In this document: in pieces, positions 54,662 to 62,717 of the stretch
Position numbering within the stretch: the first letter of the stretch is position 1
Layout of the letters: each line of letters begins with the position of its first letter
Assembly (NCBI RefSeq): GCF_019061145.1
Contig: NZ_JAHQZS010000001.1
Location: 744,001-808,000 of the forward strand
Reading direction: 5' to 3'
DNA: 64,000 bases
DNA from: Anianabacter salinae
GTDB lineage: Bacteria > Pseudomonadota > Alphaproteobacteria > Rhodobacterales > Rhodobacteraceae
Translations under genes and position numbers: made by a program
Notes under the pieces: generated by a model
The model's database searches: none
Seen by the model: the letters and a program-made list of their open reading frames with translations, nothing else
What the model was told of the DNA's origin: nothing

Positions 54662-55096
54662 ATGCTGGTCCATCAGATCCTGAAGGCGAAGTCGGATGAC
54701 GGCGTGGTGACGGTGCGCCCCGACATGTCCATCGACGACGCGATCAAGCTGCTGTCCGAACGCCGGATCGGCGCGGTGATCGTCACGCAGGACGACAAGA
54801 CCCCGCTTGGCATCCTGTCCGAGCGTGACGTCGTCCGCGAGATGGGGCGCCGGGGCACCGCCTGCCTGACCGACACGGTCGGCGACATGATGACGAAGGA
54901 TCTTGTCGGCTGCTCGCGTCACGATACCGCCGACGCGGTGCTGACCCGGATGACGGATGGCCGGTTCCGTCACATGCCGGTGCTCGAAGATGGCGAGATG
55001 GTCGGCCTGATCTCGATCGGCGACGTGGTGAAGGCGCGGCTGGCCGAGTTGTCGATGGAGAAAAGCGCCCTTGAAGGGATGATCATGGGGCACTGA
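54662..55096 (+). CDS. CBS-domain protein
   Basis: A 144-residue protein made of two CBS motifs. The first is at residues about 20-75 (DAIKLLSERRIGAVIVTQDDKTPLGILSERDVV) and the second at about 80-135 (DAVLTRMTDGRFRHMPVLEDGEMVGLISIGDVV). Tandem CBS pairs bind adenine nucleotides and regulate partner proteins. GAGGAGG precedes ATG 54662. It follows the LysR gene by 50 bases and may be cotranscribed. Function is not known. Confidence 0.87.
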   Translation: MLVHQILKAKSDDGVVTVRPDMSIDDAIKLLSERRIGAVIVTQDDKTPLGILSERDVVREMGRRGTACLTDTVGDMMTKDLVGCSRHDTADAVLTRMTDGRFRHMPVLEDGEMVGLISIGDVVKARLAELSMEKSALEGMIMGH

Positions 55097-55169
55097 CTTC
55101 GGCAGGACCCTCGGGTAGACGTCTGATGCGACATGGTTCGGCGACGGACGGCGCCCGACGGAGATTGCG

Positions 55170-55835
55170 ATGCCCACCCATGATCTGACCACGCTCTTGC
55201 GCGAGTTCATCACGCTTTTCGTGGTGATCGATCCCATTGGGACGCTTCCGGTCTATTTCTTCGCCACCCGGCGGGTGCCACCCGAATATCATGCCCGGAT
55301 TGCAATCCGGGCAGTCGCCGTGGCGACGGTCGTTCTGTTGCTGTTCCTCGTTGCAGGGCAATTCGTGCTGGAAGCGCTCGGGCTGCGGTTTGGCTCATTC
55401 CAGATTGCGGGCGGCGTGGTCCTGTTCCTATTTGCCCTGACGATGATCTTTGGCGAAGGCAAGGCCGAGCGCGAGATCGAGCAGGCCGGACGGGATCACA
55501 TGTCAGGGGCGGTGTTCCCGCTGGCGATGCCCTCTATCGCGTCGCCGGGTGCGATGCTGGCGGTGGTGGTGCTGACGGACAACCACCGCAATTCCGTCCC
55601 TGACCAGATCGTCACGGCAGCGGTTCTGCTGTCGATCCTGGCGCTGACGCTTGGCCTTTTGTTGCTGGCGGGGCGGTTGAAGCGGATTCTGGGCAACACC
55701 GGCGCCAACGTGGTCAGCCGGATCATGGGGATCGTTCTTGCCACCGTCGCCGTGGACGCGGTCCTTGGCGGTCTGCAAGCCGTCGGCGCGCTGGACCTCG
55801 ATGCGCCCGGCGCGGTGATCTCTTCGCCGGATTGA
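55170..55835 (+). CDS. MarC family membrane protein
   Basis: A 221-residue integral membrane protein with six hydrophobic segments, beginning LREFITLFVVIDPIGTLPVYF, the MarC/UPF0056 hallmark. The region GGVVLFLFALTMIFG and the PLAMPSIASPGAMLAVVVLTD block are also standard. MarC was first linked to antibiotic resistance and is now of unknown function. A purine-rich stretch, GACGGAGATTGCG, precedes ATG 55170. The gap to coaD is 73 bp. Confidence 0.87.
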   Translation: MPTHDLTTLLREFITLFVVIDPIGTLPVYFFATRRVPPEYHARIAIRAVAVATVVLLLFLVAGQFVLEALGLRFGSFQIAGGVVLFLFALTMIFGEGKAEREIEQAGRDHMSGAVFPLAMPSIASPGAMLAVVVLTDNHRNSVPDQIVTAAVLLSILALTLGLLLLAGRLKRILGNTGANVVSRIMGIVLATVAVDAVLGGLQAVGALDLDAPGAVISSPD

Positions 55836-55908
55836 CCAGGGGCCAAGCGGGTTGCAATCGGGAGCGCAATAATGTTGCTTGCGTCCCAAATCGCACGGAG
55901 GGACTGCG

Positions 55909-56403
55909 ATGCGGATCGGACTTTACCCCGGCACCTTCGACCCGGTCACTCTGGGACATATCGACATCATCCAGCGGGCCGCGATGCTTGTGGACAGGCT
56001 GGTGATCGGCATCGCCATAAACCGCGACAAGTCGCCGTTGTTCTCGCTCGAGGAACGGGTCGAGATGATCGAGGCCGAGGTCGGCGTGCTGTCGGACCGC
56101 ACCGGCACCGAGATCGTCGCACATCCGTTCGAGAACCTGCTGATCAACTGCGCCCATGACGTCGGCGCGGGGGTGATCGTGCGGGGCCTGCGGGCGGTGG
56201 CCGATTTCGAATACGAATACCAGATGGTCGGCATGAACCGCGCGCTGGATTCGTCGGTGGAGACGGTGTTCCTGATGGCCGAGGCACGGCATCAGGCGAT
56301 CGCGTCCAAGCTGGTCAAGGAGATCGCGCGCCTGGACGGCGATGTCTCAAAGTTCGTCACGCCCGCCGTGCGCGAACGCCTGCTGGCCAAGCTGGGCAAG
56401 TAG
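55909..56403 (+). CDS. coaD: Phosphopantetheine adenylyltransferase
   Basis: Penultimate enzyme of coenzyme A synthesis, transferring AMP to 4'-phosphopantetheine. The 164-residue product has the nucleotidyltransferase start GLYPGTFDPVTLGHIDII with the (H/T)xGH motif, and the second signature VRGLRAVADFEYEYQM. Start 55909 (MRIGLYPG) is the family start. CACGGAGGGAC precedes it. It is the last plus-strand gene before the DUF1127 ORF. Confidence 0.95.
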   Translation: MRIGLYPGTFDPVTLGHIDIIQRAAMLVDRLVIGIAINRDKSPLFSLEERVEMIEAEVGVLSDRTGTEIVAHPFENLLINCAHDVGAGVIVRGLRAVADFEYEYQMVGMNRALDSSVETVFLMAEARHQAIASKLVKEIARLDGDVSKFVTPAVRERLLAKLGK

Positions 56404-56452
56404 CCCACGCCGAGCGGCCGCAGGGCCGCCCGCTGCTATCAGGTAGAGCTGA

Positions 56453-56620
56453 TTACCGGCCGTAGACGGCGCTGCGTGCCATATTGCGTGCGTCGCCGGG
56501 GAAAATCCCGAGGTCTTCCACGGCAAGCTCGATCGGCAGGCTGCGCAGTTCGGCGACGGTGCGGTTGTATGCGGCACGGCGGCGGGCGGCGTCGCGGAGG
56601 GTTTCGAAGAAACGGGTCAT
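56453..56620 (-). CDS. DUF1127 family small protein
   Basis: A 55-residue basic protein with the short DUF1127 (YjiS-like) pattern: MTRFFETLRDAARRRAAYNRTVAELRSL and a small C-terminal part ending AVYGR. Members act in RNA turnover or metabolism in some alphaproteobacteria and are often induced by stress; here the role is unknown. AAAGGACAGG precedes ATG 56620. The frame can be extended to 56731, but that part is not family-like. It is divergent from nothing close and lies tail to tail with coaD. Confidence 0.8.
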   Translation of the reverse strand: MTRFFETLRDAARRRAAYNRTVAELRSLPIELAVEDLGIFPGDARNMARSAVYGR

Positions 56621-56765
56621 GGCCTGTCCTTTGGGGTTGATCGTTGCTGTTGGACGGGAAATGGCCCCTGTGGGCGTGCGCGACAACGCCCATGGCGGAA
56701 GGGCCGCCATGCATTTGCTGCAACGCAGCAACGGCCTGCAGAACCTGCACCCCCTCTGAAACGGA

Positions 56766-56792
56766 AAACGCCGGGCGGATCGCCCGGCGTTT
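56766..56792 (-). terminator. Terminator after gap
   Basis: A 12-bp stem (AAACGCCGGGCG/CGCCCGGCGTTT) with a 3-base loop lies 26 bases after the gap stop on the minus strand, followed on that strand by a T run. No other gene is close enough on the opposite strand. Confidence 0.85.
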
Positions 56793-56818
56793 CGGTCTTG
56801 TGCGGCCCCGGCGTGGGA

Positions 56819-57820
56819 TCAGATCAGCTTGCCCATCGCGACAGCGGTGTCGGCCATGCGGTTGGAAAAGCCCCATTCGTTGTCATACCACGTCAGGATG
56901 CGGACCATGTTGCCTTCCAGCACCTTGGTCTGGTCCATGTGGAACACCGACGAATGCGGGTTGTGGTTGAAATCGATCGAGACCAGCGGCTCGTCGGTGT
57001 AGCCGAGAATGCCCTTGAGCGGGCCATCTGCCGCGGCACGGATGGCGCCGTTAACCTCATCGATGGTCGTGGTGCGGGCGGATTCGAAGGTCAGGTCCAC
57101 GACTGACACGTTCGGCGTCGGCACCCGGATCGCGACGCCGTCCAGCTTGCCGTTGAGTTCCGGCAGCACCAGGCCCACGGCCTTGGCCGCGCCCGTCGAG
57201 GTCGGGATCATCGACAGCGCCGCAGCGCGCGCGCGGTAGAGATCCTTGTGCATCGTGTCCAGCGTGGGCTGGTCGCCGGTGTAGCTGTGGATCGTCGTCA
57301 TGAAGCCCTTGGTGATGCCGATGGCGTCGTTCAGCACCTTGGCGACGGGCGACAGGCAGTTGGTGGTGCAGGACGCGTTCGAGACGATGATGTCGTCGGC
57401 AGTCAGCACGTCATGGTTCACGCCGTAGACGATGGTCTTGTCGGCGTCCGCGCCGGGCGCCGAGATCAGCACCCGCTTGGACCCGTTGTCGAGATGCGCC
57501 TGGCACTTTTCCTTGGAGGTGAAGATGCCGGTGCATTCCATCACGATGTCCACGTCCGACCACGGCAGGTCGGCGGGATTGCGGATGGCGGTGACGCGGA
57601 TCGGGCCGCGCCCGACGTCGATGCTGTCCTCGGTCGTGGTGACGGTCGCCGGAAAACGGCCATGCACGCTGTCATAGCGCAGCAGATGCGCGTTGGTCTC
57701 GACCGGGCCGAGATCGTTGATCGCCACGACCTCGATGTCGGTGCGTCCCGACTCGATGATGCCGCGAAGCACGTTGCGCCCGATGCGGCCGAAGCCGTTG
57801 ATCGCCACCTTGACTGCCAT
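56819..57820 (-). CDS. gap: Glyceraldehyde-3-phosphate dehydrogenase, type I
   Basis: Catalyses oxidation and phosphorylation of glyceraldehyde 3-phosphate in glycolysis and gluconeogenesis. The 333-residue product has the NAD-binding [18 protein letters not shown] and the catalytic Cys in [20 protein letters not shown] is followed by [11 protein letters not shown] and the C-terminal [20 protein letters not shown] precedes ATG 57820. A small membrane-peptide gene lies 63 bp upstream on the same strand, and tkt is close by, so central carbon genes cluster here. Confidence 0.97.
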   Translation of the reverse strand: MAVKVAINGFGRIGRNVLRGIIESGRTDIEVVAINDLGPVETNAHLLRYDSVHGRFPATVTTTEDSIDVGRGPIRVTAIRNPADLPWSDVDIVMECTGIFTSKEKCQAHLDNGSKRVLISAPGADADKTIVYGVNHDVLTADDIIVSNASCTTNCLSPVAKVLNDAIGITKGFMTTIHSYTGDQPTLDTMHKDLYRARAAALSMIPTSTGAAKAVGLVLPELNGKLDGVAIRVPTPNVSVVDLTFESARTTTIDEVNGAIRAAADGPLKGILGYTDEPLVSIDFNHNPHSSVFHMDQTKVLEGNMVRILTWYDNEWGFSNRMADTAVAMGKLI

Positions 57821-57883
57821 GAAATCGTCTCCTGTCTGTCGGGCCGCACCTTGCTGCGCGGCGGGAAATGTCTCGGGACGGGC

Positions 57884-58024
57884 TTAGCGCCAGATCGCCA
57901 GCCATTCAATCAGCCGCAGTAGCTGGCGGCCGAGGAAAACCAGAAGGACCCCGTCGCGCGACAGATCCCACGCGAGGACAGCGATCAGGATCAGCCCGAT
58001 GTAGATCGAAAGGCGGTTCGTCAT
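57884..58024 (-). CDS. 46-aa single-span membrane protein upstream of gap
   Basis: ATG 58024 to TAA 57884 encodes MTNRLSIYIGLILIAVLAW followed by a second hydrophobic stretch and the ending LLRLIEWLAIWR. The first part is a clear membrane helix (about residues 5-19); the C-terminal half is amphipathic. As I remember, similar short peptides precede gap in other Rhodobacterales genomes, and GGGGCCCGG sits upstream of the ATG. Function unknown. It is too short for standard calling. Confidence 0.6.
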   Translation of the reverse strand: MTNRLSIYIGLILIAVLAWDLSRDGVLLVFLGRQLLRLIEWLAIWR

Positions 58025-58134
58025 GTCCGGGCCCCGTGGTCTTCGGCGCGGACCCTAGCGGCAGTCGCCCCGGAAATGAAGCGGTGACGGCAAGGGCGCT
58101 TGCCGCCGTGCCGTGCCGCGTCATATCGGGCTGC

Positions 58135-58494
58135 ATGGAACCTGTATTGCATCTTGTCGGGCGACTTCTGATCGGCCTGCTGTTTCTGGCGGGCGCGGTG
58201 CAGAAGGCCGTCGATCCCGGCGCGGCGCAAGAGCTGTTGCTGATGCGCGGCCTGCCCGCAGCGCTGATCTGGCCCGCGCTGGTCTACAACGCGGCGGCGG
58301 CGGTTGCGCTGGCCTTCGGCTGGAAGACACGCCCGGTGGCGCTGTCGCTGGCGGTGTATTGCATGGTGACGAGCGTATTCCACCTGATCCCGTCGGACCC
58401 CTGGCAGATGTCGATCTTCGTCAAGAACTGGGCGATCGCGGGCGGGCTTCTGGTGTTGGCGTCCGCGCCCGTCGCAGGGCGCCGCGAGTCCTGA
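58135..58494 (+). CDS. DoxX family membrane protein
   Basis: A 119-residue protein of the DoxX type with four hydrophobic segments; it begins MEPVLHLVGRLLIGLLFLAGAVQKAVDPG, the family's usual opening. LIWPALVYNAAAAVALAFGW and the FHLIPSDPWQMSIFVKNWAIAGGLLVLAS tail are also typical. The function of small DoxX proteins is unclear. The ATG at 58135 is taken; upstream in-frame sequence is not family-like. It is convergent with tkt. Confidence 0.87.
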   Translation: MEPVLHLVGRLLIGLLFLAGAVQKAVDPGAAQELLLMRGLPAALIWPALVYNAAAAVALAFGWKTRPVALSLAVYCMVTSVFHLIPSDPWQMSIFVKNWAIAGGLLVLASAPVAGRRES

Positions 58495-58508
58495 GCCGCT
58501 TCTGAACG

Positions 58509-58542
58509 AAGACGCCCGGAGAGTGGTCTCCCCGGGCGTCTT
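58509..58542. terminator. Terminator between doxX-like gene and tkt
   Basis: An 11-bp perfect stem (AAGACGCCCGG with CCGGGCGTCTT) with a 12-base loop. It starts 15 bases after the DoxX-family stop and ends 27 bases before the tkt stop, so it can serve both convergent genes. T-rich tails are short on either side. Confidence 0.75.
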
Positions 58543-58569
58543 GCAGTCATGGGGTCGGGCGCGCCTGTG

Positions 58570-60585
58570 TCAGAGCAGCGACTGCGCCTTTGCGGTGACG
58601 GCCTCGGCGGTGATGCCGAACTTCTCGAACAGCTCTTCCGCCGGGGCGGACGCGCCGAAGCTGTCCATGCCGACAAAGCCCGCCTTGGCCTCCTTGCCGC
58701 GCTCGCCCAGAAGCCAGCGGTCCCAGGGCTGGCGCACGCCCGCCTCGATGGCGACGCGCACGGCGCCGCCCGGCAACACGCGCTTGCGGTAGGCTTCGTC
58801 TTGCGCGGCAAACAGCTCCATCGACGGCATCGACACCACGCGGGTGCCGATGCCATTGGCCTGAAGCGCTTCGCGGGCGGCCAGCGCAACCGAGACTTCC
58901 GAGCCCGATGCCATCAGGATCACCTGACGCTTGCCGTCCGCGTCCGCCAGCACATAGCCGCCCTGACGGCTGAGGTTCTTGGCCTTGAACTCGGGCCGCA
59001 CCGACGGAAGGTTCTGGCGCGACAGGCACAGGACCGACGGGCGATCCATCGTCTCAAGCGCGATTTCCCACGCCTCGGCCGTTTCGGTCACGTCGGCGGG
59101 GCGGAACACCAGCGTGTTGGGTGTCGCGCGCAGAAGCGCCAGATGCTCGACCGGCTGGTGCGTCGGGCCGTCTTCGCCCAGACCGATGGAATCGTGTGTC
59201 ATCACATAGACCACCGGAATGCCCATCAGCGCCGACAGCCGCATCGCGGGGCGAGCATAGTCGGTGAACACCATGAAGGTGCCGCCGTAGGGACGCAGGC
59301 CGCCGTGCAGGGCGATGCCGTTCATCGCCGCCGCCATGCCATGCTCGCGGATGCCGAAATGGACATAGCGCCCTTGCGGGTTGGTCGCCGAGAAGACGCC
59401 CAGATCGCCGGTCTTGGTGTTGTTCGAGCCGGTCAGGTCGGCAGAGCCGCCGAACGTCTCGGGCATCACCGGGTTGATGACTTCAAGCGTCATTTCGGAC
59501 GCCTTGCGCGTCGCCACCTTGGGCTGGCTGTCCGCCAGTTGCTTTTTCAGCGCGCGGATGGTTGCCGCCAGTTTCTTCGGCGGCTCCCAGGTCATCTGGC
59601 GGGTGAACTGCTCGCGCTTGTTGGCCGAGAGGGCTTCAAAGCGGGTGTCCCACTCGGTGCGCGCCTGCGCGCCGCGCGCGCCGATGGCTTCCCAGGCCGA
59701 CTTGACGTCCTGCGGGATTTCAAAGGCGGCGCCGGTCCAGCCGTACTGCGCCTTGGTGTCGGCGATCAGCTGCGCGTCGGTCAGCGCGCCGTGGCCCTTT
59801 GCGGTGTCCTGTGCGGACGAGCCAAGCGCGATATGGGTCTTGCAGGCGATCATCGCGGGGCGGTCCGATGCCTTGGCCTTTACGATGGCGGCGTCAATCG
59901 CTTCGGGATCATGACCGTCGCAGGCGAACACGTCCCAGCCCGCAGCGGCAAAGCGCACCTGCTGGTCAGTCGAGTCGGACATGGCGACCTGCCCGTCGAT
60001 GGTGATGCCGTTGTCGTCGAAGAACACGATCAGCTTGGACAGCTTCAGATGCCCGGCCAGCGAGATCGCCTCGTGGCTGACGCCTTCCATCAAACAGCCG
60101 TCGCCCGCGAAGACATAAGTGTGGTGATCGACGATCTTCTTGCCCCAGACCGCATTCAGGTGCGACTCGGCGATGGCGAAACCGACCGCGTTCGAGATGC
60201 CCTGGCCCAGCGGGCCGGTCGTCGTTTCGATGCCTCTGGCATGGCCATATTCGGGATGGCCGGCCGTCTTGGCGCCCCACTGGCGGAAGTTGCGGATCTG
60301 ATCGAGGGTCATGTCCTCATAGCCGGTCAGGTGCAGCAGTGCATACAGCAGCATCGAGCCGTGCCCGTTCGAGACGATGAAACGGTCGCGGTCGGCCCAG
60401 TCCGGCGTCTTGGGATCGAACTTGAGATGCTTCTCGAACAGCACCGTCGCGATGTCGGCCATGCCCATGGGCATCCCCGAATGGCCGGAGTTGGCGGCGG
60501 CCACGGCGTCGAGCGTCAGCGTGCGGATCGCGCAGGCCTTCATCCAGTGATCGGGGTGCTTTTCGCGCAAGGTTGCGATGTCCAC
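58570..60585 (-). CDS. tkt: Transketolase
   Basis: Thiamine-diphosphate enzyme moving two-carbon units in the pentose phosphate pathway. The 671-residue product has the three-domain family pattern: [25 protein letters not shown] near the N-terminus, the TPP motif [13 protein letters not shown]...DDN, and the Pyr-domain [25 protein letters not shown] 60585 ([14 protein letters not shown]) is the chosen start because it fits the family and AAGGA lies upstream; the longer frame from 60654 adds an unmatched 23 residues. Confidence 0.96.
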   Translation of the reverse strand: MDIATLREKHPDHWMKACAIRTLTLDAVAAANSGHSGMPMGMADIATVLFEKHLKFDPKTPDWADRDRFIVSNGHGSMLLYALLHLTGYEDMTLDQIRNFRQWGAKTAGHPEYGHARGIETTTGPLGQGISNAVGFAIAESHLNAVWGKKIVDHHTYVFAGDGCLMEGVSHEAISLAGHLKLSKLIVFFDDNGITIDGQVAMSDSTDQQVRFAAAGWDVFACDGHDPEAIDAAIVKAKASDRPAMIACKTHIALGSSAQDTAKGHGALTDAQLIADTKAQYGWTGAAFEIPQDVKSAWEAIGARGAQARTEWDTRFEALSANKREQFTRQMTWEPPKKLAATIRALKKQLADSQPKVATRKASEMTLEVINPVMPETFGGSADLTGSNNTKTGDLGVFSATNPQGRYVHFGIREHGMAAAMNGIALHGGLRPYGGTFMVFTDYARPAMRLSALMGIPVVYVMTHDSIGLGEDGPTHQPVEHLALLRATPNTLVFRPADVTETAEAWEIALETMDRPSVLCLSRQNLPSVRPEFKAKNLSRQGGYVLADADGKRQVILMASGSEVSVALAAREALQANGIGTRVVSMPSMELFAAQDEAYRKRVLPGGAVRVAIEAGVRQPWDRWLLGERGKEAKAGFVGMDSFGASAPAEELFEKFGITAEAVTAKAQSLL

Positions 60586-60768
60586 GGGCGCGGATCCTTC
60601 GTCTTGGGGAGATGTCGCGCCTCTGATAGCAAGAAAGCGCGTGAGTGCAAGCAAGGCCGGGGTCCGGGCGCGCTTGTGCGGATTTTGGCGGGCAATGCAC
60701 AGGCAGGGGCGCTATCATTGACGAAAGGTGATTCGGCGCAGAACGAACGAACCGACAGGGACAGGCAG

Positions 60769-61287
60769 ATGGCAGACATTTCCGAACTGGAGCATCGCAT
60801 CACTCTGGCGCTCGACAGGATCGGCGCGGGGATCGCGGGGCTGGACCGGCGCGCGGTGCCCGAGGCACGGGTTCCGCCCGCGCCCGCCGCGCCGCAGGGC
60901 GAGGGCGCCGAGGCGAGCGAATTGAGCGAGCTTCTGGAGGCAGAGCGCACCGCGAACGCGCAGATCGAGGACCGTCTGAAGGTTCTCAAGGACCGGCAGG
61001 AGCGTGAGGTGTCCGAGCTGCGCGCCGAAGCGGATCGGCTGCGCGAGCAGGTCGAGGAGACCCATGCGCGCAACCGCATTCTCAAGGGCCGACTTGAAGA
61101 AATGCGCCGCACGTTCAACGACCTGCGCGCCTCGGTGCGGGGCGATCAGGTGTCGGGCGAGACCCTGAACGCTGCGCTACAGGCCGAGCTTGACGGCGTT
61201 ACTGCGCTGCGCGAGGCCGACCGGGCGGAACTGGACGCGATCCTGGGGGAGCTTGAGCCCCTGGTGAAGGAGGCCGAAAATGCCTGA
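60769..61287 (+). CDS. Coiled-coil protein linked to zapA
   Basis: A 172-residue protein with a long charged coiled coil from about residue 45 to 130 (LLEAERTANAQIEDRLKVLKDRQEREVSELRAEADRLREQVEETHARNRILKGRLEEM core) and no membrane part. Its last eight bases overlap the zapA start, so the two are coupled. A coiled coil beside ZapA suggests a cell-division partner (ZapB-like role), but no sequence relation to ZapB is claimed. ATG 60769 is preceded by GACAGG. The frame above 60769 is antisense to tkt. Confidence 0.75.
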   Translation: MADISELEHRITLALDRIGAGIAGLDRRAVPEARVPPAPAAPQGEGAEASELSELLEAERTANAQIEDRLKVLKDRQEREVSELRAEADRLREQVEETHARNRILKGRLEEMRRTFNDLRASVRGDQVSGETLNAALQAELDGVTALREADRAELDAILGELEPLVKEAENA

Positions 61288-61696
61288 AGTCGAAGTCAAC
61301 ATCGGGGGCCGCAGCTTTGCCGTGGCCTGCCAGGAGGGCGAAGAGGTCTATCTCAAGGCCGCCGCGCGGCTTCTTGACACCGAGGCCACCGCGCTGTCGG
61401 CGCAGATCGGACGTCTGCCGGAAAACCGGATGCTGCTGATGGCGGGCCTGATGCTTGCCGACAAGGCTGCGGGAGTGGACGAGCAGCTCCGCGGACTGGA
61501 AGAGCGCGTGCAACTGGCCGAGCGGCGCGCGCTTGCCGCCGAGGAAGAGGCCGAGGCGCTGCGCAACGCGCCGCCGCCGCCCGCCGAGCGCATCCAGGTG
61601 CCAGTGGTGCCGGACGGGTTGCGGGATTCGATGGCAGAGATCGCCGCCCGAGCCGAGTCGCTGGCGGACGAGATCGAGGAAAAGGCTGAGGCGTAG
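61280..61696 (+). CDS. zapA: Cell division protein ZapA
   Basis: ZapA cross-links FtsZ filaments at the division ring. The 138-residue product has the ZapA fold: VEVNIGGRSFAVACQEGEEVYLKAAARLLDTEATAL, followed by a coiled coil from about residue 58 (MLADKAAGVDEQLRGLEERVQLAERRALAAEEEAEALR). It is longer than the 100-residue E. coli form by a Pro-rich C-terminal extension. Start 61280 lies eight bases inside the coiled-coil gene. The stop is followed by double-hairpin copy C. Confidence 0.88.
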   Translation: MPEVEVNIGGRSFAVACQEGEEVYLKAAARLLDTEATALSAQIGRLPENRMLLMAGLMLADKAAGVDEQLRGLEERVQLAERRALAAEEEAEALRNAPPPPAERIQVPVVPDGLRDSMAEIAARAESLADEIEEKAEA

Positions 61697-61700
61697 GGGC

Positions 61701-61750
61701 CAAATCCTCGTCGAGGATTTGGTTTCAGGATTTCCTTGAAATCCTGCGCC
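61701..61750. repeat. Double-hairpin element, copy C (zapA-grxD gap)
   Basis: Stem 1 is 61701-61721, 9 bp with a 3-base loop (CAAATCCTC/GAGGATTTG). Stem 2 is 61726-61746, 9 bp with a 3-base loop (CAGGATTTC/GAAATCCTG), followed by CGCC. It fills the gap between convergent zapA and grxD. Geometry matches copies A and B while the stem sequences differ. Confidence 0.75.
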
Positions 61751-61774
61751 CCGGCCGGGCCTTACGCCCGAGCC

Positions 61775-62137
61775 TTAAGCGTTGTGCTCACGGATCTTCT
61801 CGGCGGCGTCCTTGTCGTAGGTGACGCCGTGCTGGTCGAACAACTGGTCCAGCTCGCCCGACAGCGTCATCTCGGTGATGATGTCGCAGCCGCCGACGAA
61901 TTCGCCCTTCACATACAGCTGCGGGATCGTCGGCCAGTCGGAATACTCCTTGATGCCCTGCCGGATGCCGTCATCCTCGAGCACGTTCACATCGGCGAAC
62001 TCGATCCCCATGAAGTTCAAAACGCCCGCCACGCGGGACGAGAACCCGCATTGCGGCATCGCCTTGGTGCCTTTCATGAAAAGCACCACGTCGTTCGCTT
62101 TCACCGTCTCGTCGATGCGCGTCTTTGCGTCGGTCAT
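61775..62137 (-). CDS. grxD: Monothiol glutaredoxin (Grx4/GrxD)
   Basis: A monothiol glutaredoxin that binds and transfers 2Fe-2S clusters with BolA. The 120-residue product has the CGFS active site ([11 protein letters not shown]) and the [20 protein letters not shown] block that holds glutathione, plus an extended C-terminus. Start 62137 overlaps the stop of a 94-residue membrane-protein gene, which in turn overlaps bolA: bolA-ORF-grxD forms one coupled unit. Confidence 0.95.
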   Translation of the reverse strand: MTDAKTRIDETVKANDVVLFMKGTKAMPQCGFSSRVAGVLNFMGIEFADVNVLEDDGIRQGIKEYSDWPTIPQLYVKGEFVGGCDIITEMTLSGELDQLFDQHGVTYDKDAAEKIREHNA

Positions 62138-62418
62138 GTCCTGTCGTCCTTCCGGTTGCGGCCGGGCACGAAGCCCTTGGCGTAGTCCTGCGGGTCGCGG
62201 GTGACCCGCCACACGCGCGAGGCGTCCTCGTTCCCCGCGCCGATGAAAGCGATGCGTTCCCCGGCGTGCAAAAGCTGGTCGCCCTGACCGGGCGGTGTGC
62301 CTTGCTTGCGCTTGCCGTGGGTGCGGCGGCGCCGATCCTCGCGCAGGATCCCGGCGATGCCGAGGACGGCAAGCCCGGCGCACAGCGCGCCGACGATCCA
62401 GAACGCGAGCCCGGTCAT
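62134..62418 (-). CDS. 94-aa membrane protein between bolA and grxD
   Basis: A 94-residue protein with an N-terminal membrane helix ([23 protein letters not shown]), a basic stretch ([14 protein letters not shown]) and a soluble C-terminal half. I recognise no family. It is coupled by ATGA to both bolA (62415-62418) and grxD (62134-62137), so it is expressed with the BolA-Grx cluster-transfer pair. A membrane-side role for that pair is inference. Confidence 0.65.
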   Translation of the reverse strand: MTGLAFWIVGALCAGLAVLGIAGILREDRRRRTHGKRKQGTPPGQGDQLLHAGERIAFIGAGNEDASRVWRVTRDPQDYAKGFVPGRNRKDDRT

Positions 62419-62651
62419 TCCGGTGCGCGCGTGGTCAGCGCCAGCGCATGCACCGCACCGCTGGGGCCATCCATCGCGCCCTTCAGGGCCGCATAGACCG
62501 CGCGCTGTTGCTGCACGCGGTTCATGCCGCGAAAGCTTTCGTCTTCGACCAGCGCGGCGAAATGCGCGCCGTCGTCGCCCTGCACCTCGATCCGTGCCTT
62601 GGGAAAGCTGCCCCGGATGAGGTCTTCGATTTCCTGTGCGGTGATCGCCAT
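62415..62651 (-). CDS. BolA family protein
   Basis: A 78-residue BolA-type protein ([57 protein letters not shown]). The conserved His is in DGAHFAALV (cluster ligand region) and the KRVQQHR-type region is RVQQQRAVY. BolA proteins form heterodimers with monothiol glutaredoxins to carry 2Fe-2S clusters. It is the first gene of the bolA-ORF-grxD unit, which follows purL on the same strand. GGAGACC precedes ATG 62651. Confidence 0.93.
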   Translation of the reverse strand: MAITAQEIEDLIRGSFPKARIEVQGDDGAHFAALVEDESFRGMNRVQQQRAVYAALKGAMDGPSGAVHALALTTRAPE

Positions 62652-62717
62652 CGCCGGTCTCCTGTTCGCTTGCACCAGAGGTATGGTGGGCGGTCTGTCT
62701 GTGCAAGCGTAGAGCGG

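Noticed and set aside
56644-56970. 108-codon plus-strand frame running into gap antisense
   Set aside because: No clear ribosome site, and most of it overlaps the intact gap gene and its terminator.
58549-61287. 912-codon open frame on the plus strand across tkt
   Set aside because: The first 740 codons are antisense to transketolase and His/Arg/Gly-rich, a shadow of high-G+C coding. Only the last 172 codons (from 60769) are a gene.
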